A stretch of DNA of 64,000 bases from Arachnopeziza araneosa (taxonomy: Eukaryota; Ascomycota; Leotiomycetes; Helotiales; Arachnopezizaceae), in the NCBI GenBank assembly GCA_003988855.1, contig QYAI01000209.1:1-64000 (forward strand). The letters are read 5' to 3'. The notes below the pieces were generated by a model that did no database searches, had not been told where the DNA came from, and worked only from the letters and a program-made list of their open reading frames with translations. Shown piece by piece: positions 33,214-44,089 of the stretch (position 1 is its first letter; each line of letters opens with the position of its first letter). The position numbers and the translations under genes were made by a program.

Positions 33214-34501
33214 ATGGTTCACTATATAAACATCGAGAACAAGTCGGATCACGATCAGACCTTCGAGGTGCATGGTTATCTCGACAACAAAAACCTCACG
33301 GTAAAGGCTAACTCTACAGCTGTAATTCCTGCCGCGGACCATACTTCGGGAGCAATTATCGCACTACACGGCGGACATGAAGGGGAGCAAGCCGAAATCA
33401 CAAAAGATGGCTATATGGGTATGATCACCTGCCCTTCTCCCCTACTCACCCACTAAACTTGAAGCAGGGAATGACTTCTTCGACATCAGCAACATCGTAG
33501 GCGCAGGAGGGAACATGACAATTATGCAGGTTGGAGATATCAGCACCCTAAAAGGAGACAGCCTCTTCATGCAAGACATGAATAGAGCCTGGCATTCGGC
33601 AACTGAAGCCACTCGCAACCAACTCAAAGATCTCGTCCATCTGAATGAAAAAGGAGACGTGATCCGCATTGACGCAATCAAGGGCCACCCCGAGCTCGAG
33701 ACTCTGGTACGATCTTTCGCCAACGGAAAGACCTACGTTGGAGTTGGAGCGTGGGGAGGGAGTATCGGCCATGCTGGCGATAACGCACAATCCTCAGCGG
33801 CGCACGGGGACAAGGACCTCCTCATCACCTATTCGGACGGCGATGCGTATCCACGTCCCAACCCACCGCAGCTCGAACACCGACCCGTAGCCAAGATGGT
33901 CATCCAGCAAGCCCCCGCCGCGCACGAGAGCGTAGCTCTCGGCCCCGGGATCCTCCTGACCAACAAGTCCCGCCGGGAGGAGAGCTACTTCTTCTACGAC
34001 AACTACTGGAACGGGGTGGGCACGGCGGGCGCGAACTTTGACCACCCGCTCAAGTCGGTGAAGCTGGCTGCGGGCCAGCGATCCTTCGTCGCGCTCCCGA
34101 CCTCGTTCAAGGGCCGGGTGCAGCGCGGAACCACGCTGCCCGCCACCTGGGTCGAGTTCCAAGTCTCGGCCTCCAACGACGGCGCGGCCCACGGCGACGT
34201 CTCGCTGGAGCAGGGATGCGACGGCGCGGCGACCATCGCGAGCACGGATGGCAGCCGGCGGTCGAACGGGTTCGTGGAGGATGTGGTCCAGGGCGCGCCG
34301 GAAGCGGCGTGTGTGAAGAAAGCGGGTACCGGTGAGAAGGTCATTGCTAGTACGATGGGAAACTGGGCGGCTGGGCCAAATAAGGCGGCCATCGAGTACT
34401 TGAACAAGCTGGTGGGACAGAAGAAGGCTTATATCACCGGAGGGACCGGAGTCGACGATGTGGCGAGTCACAACAAGTGTTTAGCTGTGGATATGTACTA
34501 A
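33214..34501 (+). CDS. Conserved-looking fungal protein of unknown function, mostly beta
   Basis: Two exons, 33214-33418 and 33468-34501, with a 49-bp intron, giving 412 residues. There is no signal peptide or transmembrane segment. The N-terminus (MVHYINIENKSDHDQTFEVHGYLDNKNLTV) and the later segment WVEFQVSASNDGAAHGDVSLEQGCDG look like beta-sandwich strands. The order of WVEFQV..., GDVSLEQGCDG and the Cys-containing end recalls thaumatin-like and sugar-binding fungal proteins, but the match is too weak to name a family. The gene is GC-rich in its second half compared with the flanks. It is divergent from the glucanase gene, so a joint role at the cell wall is possible but unproven. Confidence 0.6.
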
Positions 34502-34786
34502 AACCCTAAGATATAGCGCTTTAAATGTTCGAGTTTTCTCAAACCCATATTGCTGAAGATTGCAGAAGCTACCTACCATTGCCATTCTTGAAAGGTGTTC
34601 TAACCATACTGCAAAGTGATTATTAAATCTACGAATGTAGAAGGTTGGGAACTACACATAGCCATCGGAAGACTTTACTTTGATTTCATAGCATTATGTA
34701 ATCTTACTTTGTAATTTATAGGAGGAGTACTGAATGACGACTAATGTTGCAAACAACCTTAGATATCGTAATACATGCAAGTGTAG

Positions 34787-34853
34787 GGTTCAGGTGCGGT
34801 AGTCGCTGAAACAAGCAGACTTCGTCGCTGTTTTCGGCAACCATAGCTCGAGT
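34787..34853 (+). repeat. Dispersed direct repeat, copy 1
   Basis: The motif ggttcaggtgcgg followed by tagtcgctgaa and cttcgtcgctgttttcggc matches the copy near 35596 with about 80 percent identity over 65-70 bp. It is probably a relic of a mobile or satellite element. Confidence 0.7.
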
Positions 34854-35595
34854 CACATCCGTACAGACCTACAATTTGCACTTGGGCGATCTCGCTCATC
34901 TTACCCCTATTAAATGTTAGCGGGGTTTAGGGTGCAGGAATAATCTCCTATAAAGTCAGGACCATCCAGGAATGAACACTTCCAAGTTCGCATAAATACC
35001 CGCGAATCTGAACTAGAGCCTTTCTGTGTAGTTGCGTATCTGTTGCCGGGATTGCCATCAGAAGATGGGAGGAGTGCTTGAAGGAGAAATTCTGCATTAT
35101 CTACGCCGTCAAGCGGAGGAAGAATCATCCAGGAAGTTTGAGCGAAGGTCGGATATGCCGGTAGATTGCGTACTTACAGTTTTGTCGAGCGTTCTCTAAG
35201 GGGTTTACAGCCCTCATCCATAAAACACTGCTACCCGAAATCGTAAGCCAGAGGGCTCTGGGTTGCAAGGCCTGGCTACGAGCCTAGGTGAAGGTCAGAA
35301 AGCAGTACCGTGGAACTGAATTGCAGCATTGTGGTTATGATAGTCAGGCAAAGCGCTGAAGCCATCAACGGCGAGATTGAGATCCGAGGCTTCGGGCATA
35401 TGCTAGATAATAGGGGCGATATGAGATATCGCGGCTGGCCATTCCCAGCTCGTAGCATTGAGGCACTGGCTGCATTGTAGAGGTTTAACGTCGATGTCTC
35501 CATAGCTAGACTGGCTAGCATAGTAGTAGCGATGCCAGCTTGAATACTGGTAGACGCGTAAGACCATTGCGGTTATAAATACAAGTAAATGTAAG

Positions 35596-35660
35596 GTTCA
35601 GGTGCGTTGGTCGCTGAATTCAGCAGGCTTTCGTCGCTGTTTTCTGCGACCTCCGCCCCT
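35596..35660 (+). repeat. Dispersed direct repeat, copy 2
   Basis: Second copy of the element near 34787 (ggttcaggtgcgttggtcgctga, then ctttcgtcgctgttttctgcg), in the same orientation and about 810 bp away. Confidence 0.7.
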
Positions 35661-36270
35661 CTAATGAATCCGTAATTAGATTACTCGGGTTCACTGGACA
35701 ACCACCCAAGCAAAAAACCTAGCTAGAACTTAGAACCTTGATAATTCCATCAATAATAGTCTAATTGTATTGATTTCTACCTTAAATTGCTTCTCTTAGT
35801 CTTGTGTATCAGCTCTGAGTATAGCTAGGCTAAAAAAACTTAGCAAAGCACTTGAATTAGCTTAGAAAATCGAACTAGCGGTAAATGAATACAACAGACT
35901 GGGCTAGCTACAGCAACAACCGCCTTTTATTCGGAAGATAAGCAGGCAATATGAAGTTCTATAAGAAACGTTTCGAGGTCGAGTTATAAAGAGTGTGATG
36001 AGCAGAATATCACGTGTTACAAATGGGCACGAGCGGACAGGACCTTATTACCGAAGTGTAGAGAATAAGGGGTACATTCAGAGTCTATTCGGACTAGGGG
36101 CGGAGAGAAGTCTGCTGTAGATAAGGCACACCTCACTCATGTAGTTCTTCTTTCTTCATATTCTTATTTTCCTTCGTAGCTAGCCTATGAACCGAATATA
36201 CTCAGACTATCAACGCACTTCCATATGCCTCTTGACTAGCCATATTCGTGTTCGTGCCGTTACACCCGGT

Positions 36271-36545
36271 TGTCAGGACCTAGGCCTGAGGGCCTAGGCA
36301 GGAACTAAGGCAGCACTCGAAGCTAACTTCTTTGATAGAAGAAATAAGATCAGCAGAGCGATCTTTAGAACTATCGACAAGACTATCGATAGAACTATTG
36401 ATTGACTATTGATTGACTATTAGCAAAGACTATCAAAAGAAGACCGTGCGATAAGAACTGTGTTAGCTGTTTCTCTCGTACGAAGAGTATATGTAGAAAG
36501 CTTCAAGCACTTAGTGCTCTTCAGCTTTACTTTCTTGAAATAACA
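36271..36545 (+). mobile_element. LTR-like segment (putative solo LTR)
   Basis: The segment begins TGTCAGGACC with an internal palindrome (cctaggcc tgag ggcctagg) and ends near AATAACA, so it has a TG...CA outline. Short tandem variants of actatcgat/gattgactatt lie inside. It abuts a HET fragment directly, as expected for an insertion. No target-site duplication or internal retrotransposon genes were seen, so the call is tentative. Confidence 0.3.
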
Positions 36546-36560
36546 GATTTATTATTCACG

Positions 36561-36905
36561 TGTTCGCAAACTTTTCAAGATGCGATTACTACTTCAAGAA
36601 GAATAGGTATCAAGTACTTCTGGATTGACGCTCTTTGTATCATCCAAGATTCTATAGACGATAAGGTGATTAAGCACTACTACCGAGCTTGTACCAAATC
36701 CCACAATGCCACAGTTACCCTACGCAGTCTGCATCGTGCATTATCTTCCTTTTTATCCTTAGCCATTTTATCCTACATATGCTCGATGACTCTGTTACCT
36801 ACTATTAAGTCTACATGTTGTGGGAAACTAGGGCCTCTAATAACACTCTATGGAAGCATCGATGACAAACATCGATCCTCTATGACAGTGACGACCAGCG
36901 ATTAA
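36561..36905 (+). pseudogene. HET-domain gene fragment
   Basis: The frame reads TFQDAITTSRRIGIKYFWID, then ALCIIQDSIDDK and YYRACTKSHNATVT, which matches the middle of a HET core (compare ETFKDAV and YIWIDSLCIIQDS in the gene at 613-2667). There is no upstream SHCWG part and no long C-terminal region; the frame becomes unrelated and stops at 36903. It is bounded on the left by the LTR-like segment and faces the intact HET gene that ends at 36924 on the other strand. It looks like a gene broken by insertion and decay. Confidence 0.8.
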
Positions 36906-36923
36906 GGCAGTAGGTAACATTAG

Positions 36924-38741
36924 CTATATGATAGTAAAACTTTTAGGATTATATCTCCTCGAATCTCCTAGGCCACTCTTCTTATTGGCGTTCTCGATAG
37001 TGATGTGTTTATAACAATGGCCCGCGACGTGTGCGATGCTGAGCATATTAAAGACGCCATCTTTCCTTCGAATTATGAACGGGATATCAATTCCAAAGAG
37101 GCCTGCTAAGACATCACCTTGAGAGACGGGCATACTACATCGGCCGATTCGACGAGTTCCAGTGATAAAGAAGGTATTATCGAGGCAACATGGTGCTGCA
37201 ATTTGGTCCATCTCCCGAAAGTCTTCGTGCAAAGACATCATATCTACTTCTATAGTCTTAGTAGGCATCTTTCCCTTCCTTGCGATGTTGAATAATCGCT
37301 TGAAAGCAGAGAAAGCCGCATCCCATCGATCTTCCCGGCCGGAATGAGGCCGACATAATGACTCTAAGATATTTTCAAGCGGAATACGTCGTCCACGAAC
37401 CATAGAGGTCACTTGAGAGAACCAACATTCCCACTCTTCGTACATCGTAGCAGAAGCCAACCTTGGTGGTAGGGAGAACGAAGCCTCAACAGAACCGAAT
37501 TCAACCCCGTGAGTATAGAGGATGCGAAAGTCATCAGAGAATCTAGCAATAGGAGTTGCACATGAAGCTCGCGCGATTGCGGCGTTAATAGTCTCAGAAT
37601 GCTTCGGGAGCAGGTACTGGGGATCAACCCTGTACCGCAGATGGGTTGACTGTTCCGAGAAATCTGGCACCCAAGTTGGGAGATTCTCCACCGCAGCGAG
37701 TTTGACAGTGTCAAATTTTAAGGACGAATATCCCAACCCAATGTCATTTATGATGATGTGAGCCATTGCCTCTGAGTACACCCTCGTTACTGGCTTCAAG
37801 TAGTCAGGAGTGATAGGATCAGATTCAAAGGCACACATGCCTAGTAAACCGAATACCTTGTCACGATGATCCGTTACATGGAGGTGTAATGTCCGGAGTA
37901 ATTGATCTGAGAAGGATGCTGAGGGACCCTCCTTTCGCATGGCTCGTATCCTCAAGAATCCTTCTATTCCATCAAGTAAATGCTTGAAGATTTCTCTCAT
38001 TCTTTGATCGGCGAAGCGCGAGTCCGTTTCTCCTAGAAGTTGTTTCCATGCATCCAAATCATCAATGCTCTTCGCATATACGCTTGGATATAAGTCATCT
38101 TCAGACACTGGAAGTCTTCGACTGAAGCGATGTCGTAGCGTGTCCAAATGATTACCAAACTCCGACCAAGATATAGTTCTTGTTCCGCAGAAGAATTGCG
38201 GCTCGTAACTCGAAAGAACGACTTCTTGCACAGTCCAAGTTCGCTCAAACCACGATCGATGGCAGAACTCGGCAACTGAGCAAAGGAATCGAGGTATGTC
38301 AGCATGCATGACTGTGCCACTACTCATGCAGTCTAGCATCAATTCGCTGCTGTTCGTCGGAAGGCCTAACCAGACGAATACCTGATATGCGCCAGCATAG
38401 ATTTGACGCATGAGTTGCACTTGGCGATTCTTCTCCGCAAGATCACTTTGATTTATACACACCTGATCAATCCAAATGAAAAACGGTTTTGTAGCGCTTC
38501 GGAGTGCATCCAAAGCTGTAGCAAGGCTTTCAGTGATATGTATGGCCTGGGCATTACACTCCAGAAGATGATCGAATGTAGGAACACCCCAGCTATACGA
38601 TAGCGCAAAGAAAACCGGCTCATTTGATAGACCAACCTCTATTAGTTGTGCTCTAAGTGGATCTCCCGAAAGCCCTGGAAGAAGCTCGAGTACTCGAATA
38701 CTATCGTCAGCCGAAAGAGGTTTGTGTACGTATCGATTCAT
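36924..38741 (-). CDS. HET-domain protein
   Basis: Intronless, 605 residues. The HET core is near the N-terminus: FFALSYSWG at about 44-52, then the conserved segment FFIWIDQVCINQSD near 87-100 and YQVFVWLG. The remaining 450 residues are a divergent C-terminal region of unknown fold, with SWFERTWTVQEVVLS matching a second family motif near 162-176. The type (an N-terminal core followed by RxWTxQE) is the common stand-alone HET protein of ascomycetes, which acts in allorecognition and programmed cell death (known). No truncation is visible. The gene sits in a repeat-rich region next to a HET fragment on the opposite strand, in line with fast turnover of this family. Confidence 0.9.
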   Translation of the reverse strand: MNRYVHKPLSADDSIRVLELLPGLSGDPLRAQLIEVGLSNEPVFFALSYSWGVPTFDHLLECNAQAIHITESLATALDALRSATKPFFIWIDQVCINQSDLAEKNRQVQLMRQIYAGAYQVFVWLGLPTNSSELMLDCMSSGTVMHADIPRFLCSVAEFCHRSWFERTWTVQEVVLSSYEPQFFCGTRTISWSEFGNHLDTLRHRFSRRLPVSEDDLYPSVYAKSIDDLDAWKQLLGETDSRFADQRMREIFKHLLDGIEGFLRIRAMRKEGPSASFSDQLLRTLHLHVTDHRDKVFGLLGMCAFESDPITPDYLKPVTRVYSEAMAHIIINDIGLGYSSLKFDTVKLAAVENLPTWVPDFSEQSTHLRYRVDPQYLLPKHSETINAAIARASCATPIARFSDDFRILYTHGVEFGSVEASFSLPPRLASATMYEEWECWFSQVTSMVRGRRIPLENILESLCRPHSGREDRWDAAFSAFKRLFNIARKGKMPTKTIEVDMMSLHEDFREMDQIAAPCCLDNTFFITGTRRIGRCSMPVSQGDVLAGLFGIDIPFIIRRKDGVFNMLSIAHVAGHCYKHITIENANKKSGLGDSRRYNPKSFTII

Positions 38742-39116
38742 AATGTGAGTGGGTAAGCCTTGGTCTAAAAGAATAATGAGAGCCTAGCTCCCAGCCCGCT
38801 ACAAGTACATTATATCCCGGACGAGAAAATACAGCGTGCTACATTGTACTGTAGCAGAGTTTAGAAATGAAAAACAAAATTGAAGTAAAGTTATTGTTGG
38901 TATAATCACGTGACATAATGGGTGCCTCATTAGTTAGGCAGCCAAGAACCCCATAAGGGTTCTTCGCTCGCACCCATTCTTCTTCTTCTTAATCAACAGA
39001 CCCAAAGACTCACCAGATACGGATTCTCTACGTGACAGTAGGGAGCCCTGTATTCTGAGTCAGGGCTGTACCCCATTCTGCTAATAACTAGTTATTCAGT
39101 AATCCGACAAATTACG
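38742..39116. other. Repeat-like spacer with nested inverted repeat
   Basis: No gene. A nested hairpin is visible: AATGGGTGC (38917-38925) pairs with GCACCCATT (38970-38978), and inside it AAGAACCC (38944-38951) pairs with GGGTTCTT (38957-38964). A run of ttcttcttcttaatcaac follows, a style often found at fungal LTR ends, so a transposon remnant is possible. Confidence 0.45.
38917..38978. repeat. Nested inverted repeat (hairpin)
   Basis: Outer arms of 9 bp and inner arms of 8 bp are perfectly complementary, with a 5-base central loop. It may be a transposon end or a terminator-like fold; function is unknown. Confidence 0.7.
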
Positions 39117-39124
39117 ACGTCGAT

Positions 39125-39429
39125 GATAAACTCGCTGTTGTCCAGTCTCTTCTGCTAATGACGTACTCACATGAGGTACCGATAGACGGAAAGGATGAGC
39201 GGCATTGTCTTGGTGCTGCTATCTCAATAACTACTTCATTAACAATCGCGCTGCGATTGTTGAAGTTGATACCATAGATCAAAAGGTGTGGAATCGCATC
39301 TGGTGGTGTTGCTCCACAAGAGATCGTCTTTTAGCCCTCGGCATAAGACGAAATCCTAGAATCAAAGAGGACGCTTACAACTCATTTACTACATTGACAC
39401 TTACTCTTGACTTGGCTCGCTATAGCTAA
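39125..39429 (+). pseudogene. Fragment of a fungal-specific transcription factor domain
   Basis: One frame reads KLAVVQSLLLMTYSHEVPID then LGAAISI, and another reads VWNRIWWCCSTRDRLLALG then IRRNPRIKEDAYN. In order, these are the two best-conserved blocks of the Fungal_trans regulatory domain (VQSLLLMTYW...GxAISLA and KRLWWCCFxRDRxLALGxRRP). They lie in different frames, so at least one frameshift separates them around 39230-39265. No zinc cluster or remaining domain parts were seen. It is a dead fragment in the repeat-rich region. Confidence 0.75.
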
Positions 39430-39599
39430 AGAAAATTGAGCAAACAGACTCTAGAGAATCTTCAAGTCAAAAAGATGCGGCAGCTGTGATACTCTATCTT
39501 CTATATAAAACTTCGGTCATATTGAGACCTCACGGATATATCCGTCTAGCTCTAAACCAAACACCCAACGCCAGGAAAACCCCCATGCAGTCTCGAAAA

Positions 39600-42524
39600 T
39601 CAAACAATCGTAATCTCGTCTAGGTAAACATTATTGGCGGCGCTACCCCCCTCCGCCGCACAATTGACCATGATCTGCACGGCAGCAAGACTTGCTCGCG
39701 CCCTGAACCGCAGACTCGATGCATCGAAGCCGTCATCCTTCAGCACCTGCTCCGTGTTGCATCTCCCCGACACGCCCTCGCAGATCTGGATGCCGCACGG
39801 CTGGGTACTGCGGTGGCCTCGCTTTTGGGGCGCGACTTGACTATACGCCGTGATTACGTAGGTGGTCTTCGGGCATGTGGAAACGGTTTGATAGAAGGTC
39901 TGAATCTGTCCTGCCGAGACGGTGGTGTTTCTTTAAGTTTGTTAGCTAGGCCGATTTAAAGGGTTGGGAACTTACAGATAGTAGTTTCCAAAGGCGGTGA
40001 TGCCTGGCCCGGTCGAGTCTCGGTATACTGTGGCTGTAGAGGTGGCATTGGGGAGAAGGATCTCTATCCAAGGCGCAATCTCACCGCTCTCAAATCCACC
40101 ATTGACTAGACTTGGGCCACTACATGTTGGAGAGGCCGATGTTATTGTTGTGGAAGATGTTGTTGGGGTAGCACTTGGAGCTGCTAGGTCAAGAGGACCG
40201 TTTATAATACCATCAGCCGAGGAAATTTGAGATGTAATAGAAGAAGAGAGCGATTTTGATGTGCCGATCGTGTCCGTTGTACCTGTAGAGGAACTTGAGG
40301 AGGCTTTAGAAGCCGCGTATCTCGTGACAGTAACTAAAGTGCTTGGTATGGAAGAGGGTATTAGACTGGTTGTTGAGAGATGTCTTGTACTTGTAGAGAA
40401 TGAGGATGGAGCTGCAGTGGGCTCGACAAATTGAGGTAAGGCATTTTGAATTCGATTATTCCGAGCCAAGAAAGTGGAACTAGATGAGAGTTGATTGCTC
40501 TTGGAAGCGGTGGAGGCTGCTGAGATGGTGACTGTACGAGTCTGGGCGGCATTCCTTGTGCTTGTGTTATTTGTAGCTATTGATGATACACCACTAGAGT
40601 ATGTCAAGCTCGTAGAGGCCACCAATGGAGAGGTATCAGATGATGAAGGGGAGAGACCAAAAGCAGCGTTTAATACCCGAAGATGGCTTGTACTTGCAGT
40701 TGTGTTTGTCGGACTCGGTGTCGGGAAAAGTCTGTTGAGGCCATCCAGCGCGGAAGAAGTTGAATTTAGCCCCTTTACGCTGGTGGCGTTTGTGATTGGC
40801 GCCAGGAAAGTTCCGTTGATTGAGACGGCCGTTCTCAAAGTACTGTTACTCGATAGTGTAGCCGCCCCAGAGCTGATAGTTCGTCCGGCGGCTGAAGTTA
40901 TGTTGGAGATCGAGAAAGTCGTATTGCTAGCAAGTCTAGATGTCACAGTTGGAGATCCAGCTAACGAGAGGTTTGAAGCCAGACTTGGAGCGATTGGTAA
41001 CCCATTAATGCGATGAGGACTTGAAGAGATTGTTATTGCAGTAATCGAAGATTGTACTAGGCTGGAAGTTGTATTCAGCTGCGTAGAATTGAACAGCAGA
41101 GCGAGACCACGATAAGGCCCGTGAAAGTCCGCTGGCTTTAATGTCACCGAAGCAAAAGGTGCGGAGGTAGTTGGTAAATCAGCTTGATCCAAAGGAACGA
41201 CAGTTTTGGTGATGACATCAAGGATTAACGACTCCGGTGTGGAGATACTGATGGGTGATGCTTCCTTGGATAACAATTGAGCTAGAGGCCCATTGATATC
41301 TGCGGCAGTGGGGACGGGTGTTGAAGTTCCAGATAGATCAACAGAGCCAGAAGATGAATGAACTGGATTGGTTGAGATCTGCATAGTGTTAGACAAAATC
41401 TTGTAATAGCTAGATCGAATACAAACCATATACACAAGAATATGACCACCATCACGCTTTCTAGTCTCTGAAAGGCCATTTCCACATGCGAGTGATGAGT
41501 TATCGACACATGGTGTCATGCAAAAGGTCTCGGGTATGCCTGCTGCGGTCGCGTCTAGAGAACTAGAACAATAACAGGACGTTCCCTCGATACCAGCGAT
41601 ATTCAAGTTTTTATTATAGCATGAAGTGGCGCATTCCATGGAAGAACCGCTGGAAATCGGGTCTGCATCTGTGACAGGCCACCCATTACCAGAGATGTCA
41701 GGAAAGCATCCCTTCATCGTGTAAATATCATCAGGCCCTACTCGAATAGTGGAAAGGACTTTTCTACCCGACTGCGTCAGAGCTGGGCCAGATGCAGTTG
41801 AAAGCGGCAACTTGAATTGAGATGGTGACACGCCTGTAGAATCCGGTGTTACAGAGGATGCTGCGGCGTTGCCAGAAACTGGAACTGGTAGGCCGTTGAA
41901 GTCTGGAAGAAGGGTTATTTGTGTCAAGGGTGCAGAAGTGATAGTGGAGCTTTCAGGAAGCTGTAAGTTGGATGCTGTGGAAATAAATGCTAACTGGACC
42001 GCCGGTGTAGTTGTTGGGTATGATGAAATGGGCCCATCTTGTTGAATGGAAAGAATCGATGAAGCTGGTGGGAATGGGATAAAAGGACCACCAGGTTGAA
42101 AAGCAAGAGTTGATGAAGCTGCCGAATACGGGATAAAATGACCACCTGGTTGAACATGGAGAACAGACGAAGCAGCTGAAAGAGGAGACTCGCTGACATA
42201 ATCCGGTGCTATCGATGAAGTTGATGCATTGTCAGAAAATGGTATTGGCAGCCCATTGTATATCCCAATGGCTGACGTCTGTGTGGCAAGTGCACCAGGA
42301 GTCGTTGTTTGTGAGTTGGTGGAGCTGTCATCAGTAAGAGCGCAATTGTCTGACGATGCTGTCACAGTAACAGTTCGATAAATAATCTGTACAGAGTCAC
42401 TCTGCGCGTCGGAAAGAGAATTTGAGGTCGCCGCCTCGCTTGCAATAATAGATGCATCACCATGAACGAGAGGTAAAGCTGAGCTTGAGAGCATCAGGAG
42501 CCTGAACAAGAGAGAAGAGCCCAT
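39600..42524 (-). CDS. Secreted Ser/Thr-rich protein with WSC-like domain and C-terminal carbohydrate-binding-like module
   Basis: Three exons, 42524-41427, 41378-39976 and 39930-39600, giving 943 residues. Residues 1-22 form a signal peptide (LLFRLLMLSSSALPLVHG). A WSC-like Cys module follows near 268-366 (MKGCFPDISGNGWPV, MECATSCYNKN, GTSCYCSSS, CMTPCVDNSSLACG). Then about 450 residues of Ser/Thr-rich, probably O-glycosylated linker. The last part begins GPSLVNGGFESGEIAPW and continues through the 45-bp intron into a Cys-rich region (CGIQICEGVSGRC) ending VYLDEITIV, like a CBM4_9-type jelly roll. It is likely a cell-surface or secreted wall-binding protein. The first intron (41379-41426) is 48 bp, divisible by three and without a stop, so retention would add 16 residues. 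Confidence 0.75.
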
Positions 42525-43238
42525 TATGCGCGAATTTCAAGGAGGCTAAGTATATTGTGAGAAAGAACAGAAGAACAAAAGGACTCAGCGAGACTACTCG
42601 ACTTAAATATGAATCGAGGATGAGGCTGAGAAAATAACCTACAGGAGTCACTTGCCGTGAGAAGTCGATGGCGGGACAAAGAACTTTTGTGAGAATGTAT
42701 CATGAGAATGTAGTTGAAGCGTATTTTCTAAGGCAAAGGCACTAGCCCAATGAGTTTGTTAACTCGCTCTGTAAAATTATAGGGGTGGTTGACAAAGATG
42801 TGGATGGCGAACTAGGAGACTGGCAAAGACACTGAAGAGGCTGGAGCCAGAGGCAAGATCTACAAGGCAGTAAAATAGGCCATGGATGGGAATGTTTACG
42901 CACGTGATGTTCACATTCCTGTAGGCAACACTGTGAGCAATGTATGTTGCGCTGCTAGCCTTCGGGAATTTCGTGATTCTATGCAGATGCCGAGTACTGT
43001 AACTCCAAATGGACACATTCCTCCAAGGATGCAGCCGTGGCTGGCCATCCACCTTCAACGCCTCGCTAAAACACAACCAAATCCAACAAATTGTAATGGA
43101 ACTGAACTCACTACAACCCAACCTTCATTTCTTCGCAAGAGCTGAATCTCATGATGATTGGCAGGTATACGTGCGCTGAGGAAAGGGTTGAAAGTCAAAC
43201 CGCTGGCATGTTGATCGTACATTGAAATGCTGATTCCT
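42525..43238. other. Intergenic, nothing recognised
   Basis: Upstream flank of the WSC protein gene and downstream flank of the Rpc31 gene. A minus-strand frame at 42777-43121 has no motif and was not called. Confidence 0.45.
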
Positions 43239-44089
43239 TCAATAGTCATCTCCACCAGGTCGAGCGTCTTCGCCCTCGCTGTTTGCCTCACCATCATCGA
43301 AATAGGCCTCTGCATTATAGTCGTCTCCCATGTCCTCATCATCGTATGCTCTGTCGACCTCTGGATATATGATTAGCATGCAAAAGTACGCTTGAAGCTT
43401 TCGATCGACGTACCTTGCTCCTCTTCGAGGTCTTCTTCTTCTTCATCACCATCATCGCCTTCACCAGCAACCTTATGAATCTTCTCCAATAATATCTTCT
43501 CCTTGTCAGAGGGATTCTTCGACCTCTTAGTGGTGTACAGCATCGGGTTCTTCTTGTCGATACTTCGATTGATATGGTCACGAACAGCGGCACCTTTCTC
43601 GCCTTCTAAGGTGGACCATAGTTCCTTTGGAAAGAGCTCTTTATTGAATGGTCGATCAGAGAGCTTGGGTAATACGTTCTTCTTGGGCGCATATCTCTTG
43701 GAATAAGTCTCGACACCATCTGCGAAAGGATCCATATCGGCTTTCGGGTTGGTAGCAAATTGACGGTTAAATTGATCTTCACTGAAGGTCTTTGCTGGTG
43801 CATTGGGATCGCGCTTTGCAGGCTGGGTATATAGGGGACCGCGGTGAACTTTTTCTTGAAGCTCCAAATAATTTTTGACTTGTCTACGCTCTTTCTCAGT
43901 AAGGGAGGAGGGTTTGTTGAGGCTGGGATGCGGCTGGAAAGTTGTCAGTAATGATTAGGGCTTGGAATCGAAACATACAGGATAGAGCTCGCTCGGCTTC
44001 GACTCTAACTTGAGAGTAGCATCATGCTCCCACGTAGCTCCCTTGAGCTGGCCACCGCCTGGTGGTCGTCCGCGCCCTCTGCCAGCCAT
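43239..44089 (-). CDS. DNA-directed RNA polymerase III subunit Rpc31-like
   Basis: Three exons, 44089-43979, 43933-43414 and 43360-43239, giving 250 residues. The N-terminus is MAGRGRGRPPGGGQLKG, the Gly/Arg-rich start typical of the Rpc31/RPC7 family. The middle is a lysine-rich charged region with the family stretch around FNKELFPKELWSTLEGEK, and the C-terminus is strongly acidic (DDGDEEEEDLEEEQ and AYDDEDMGDDY) ending in GGDDY. This acidic tail and the overall length fit C31. The subunit belongs to the Pol III specific heterotrimer that acts in initiation at tRNA and 5S genes (known). Introns are 45 and 53 bp. It is transcribed divergently from the Hsm3-like gene, 577 bp away. Confidence 0.8.

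Larger units (their letters stand above)
34502..36270. other. AT-rich, repeat-bearing gene-free region
   Basis: No intact gene. It contains the duplicated element at about 34787 and 35596 and AT-rich stretches with many stops on both strands, as expected for mutated transposon remains. No element family could be named. Confidence 0.45.

Noticed and set aside
36271..36545. A full LTR retrotransposon
   Set aside because: No gag, protease, reverse transcriptase or integrase similarity was seen on either side, so at most a solo LTR remains.
40495..41016. 173-codon open frame antisense to the WSC protein gene
   Set aside because: It is a shadow of the Ser/Thr-rich linker, whose complement avoids stops.
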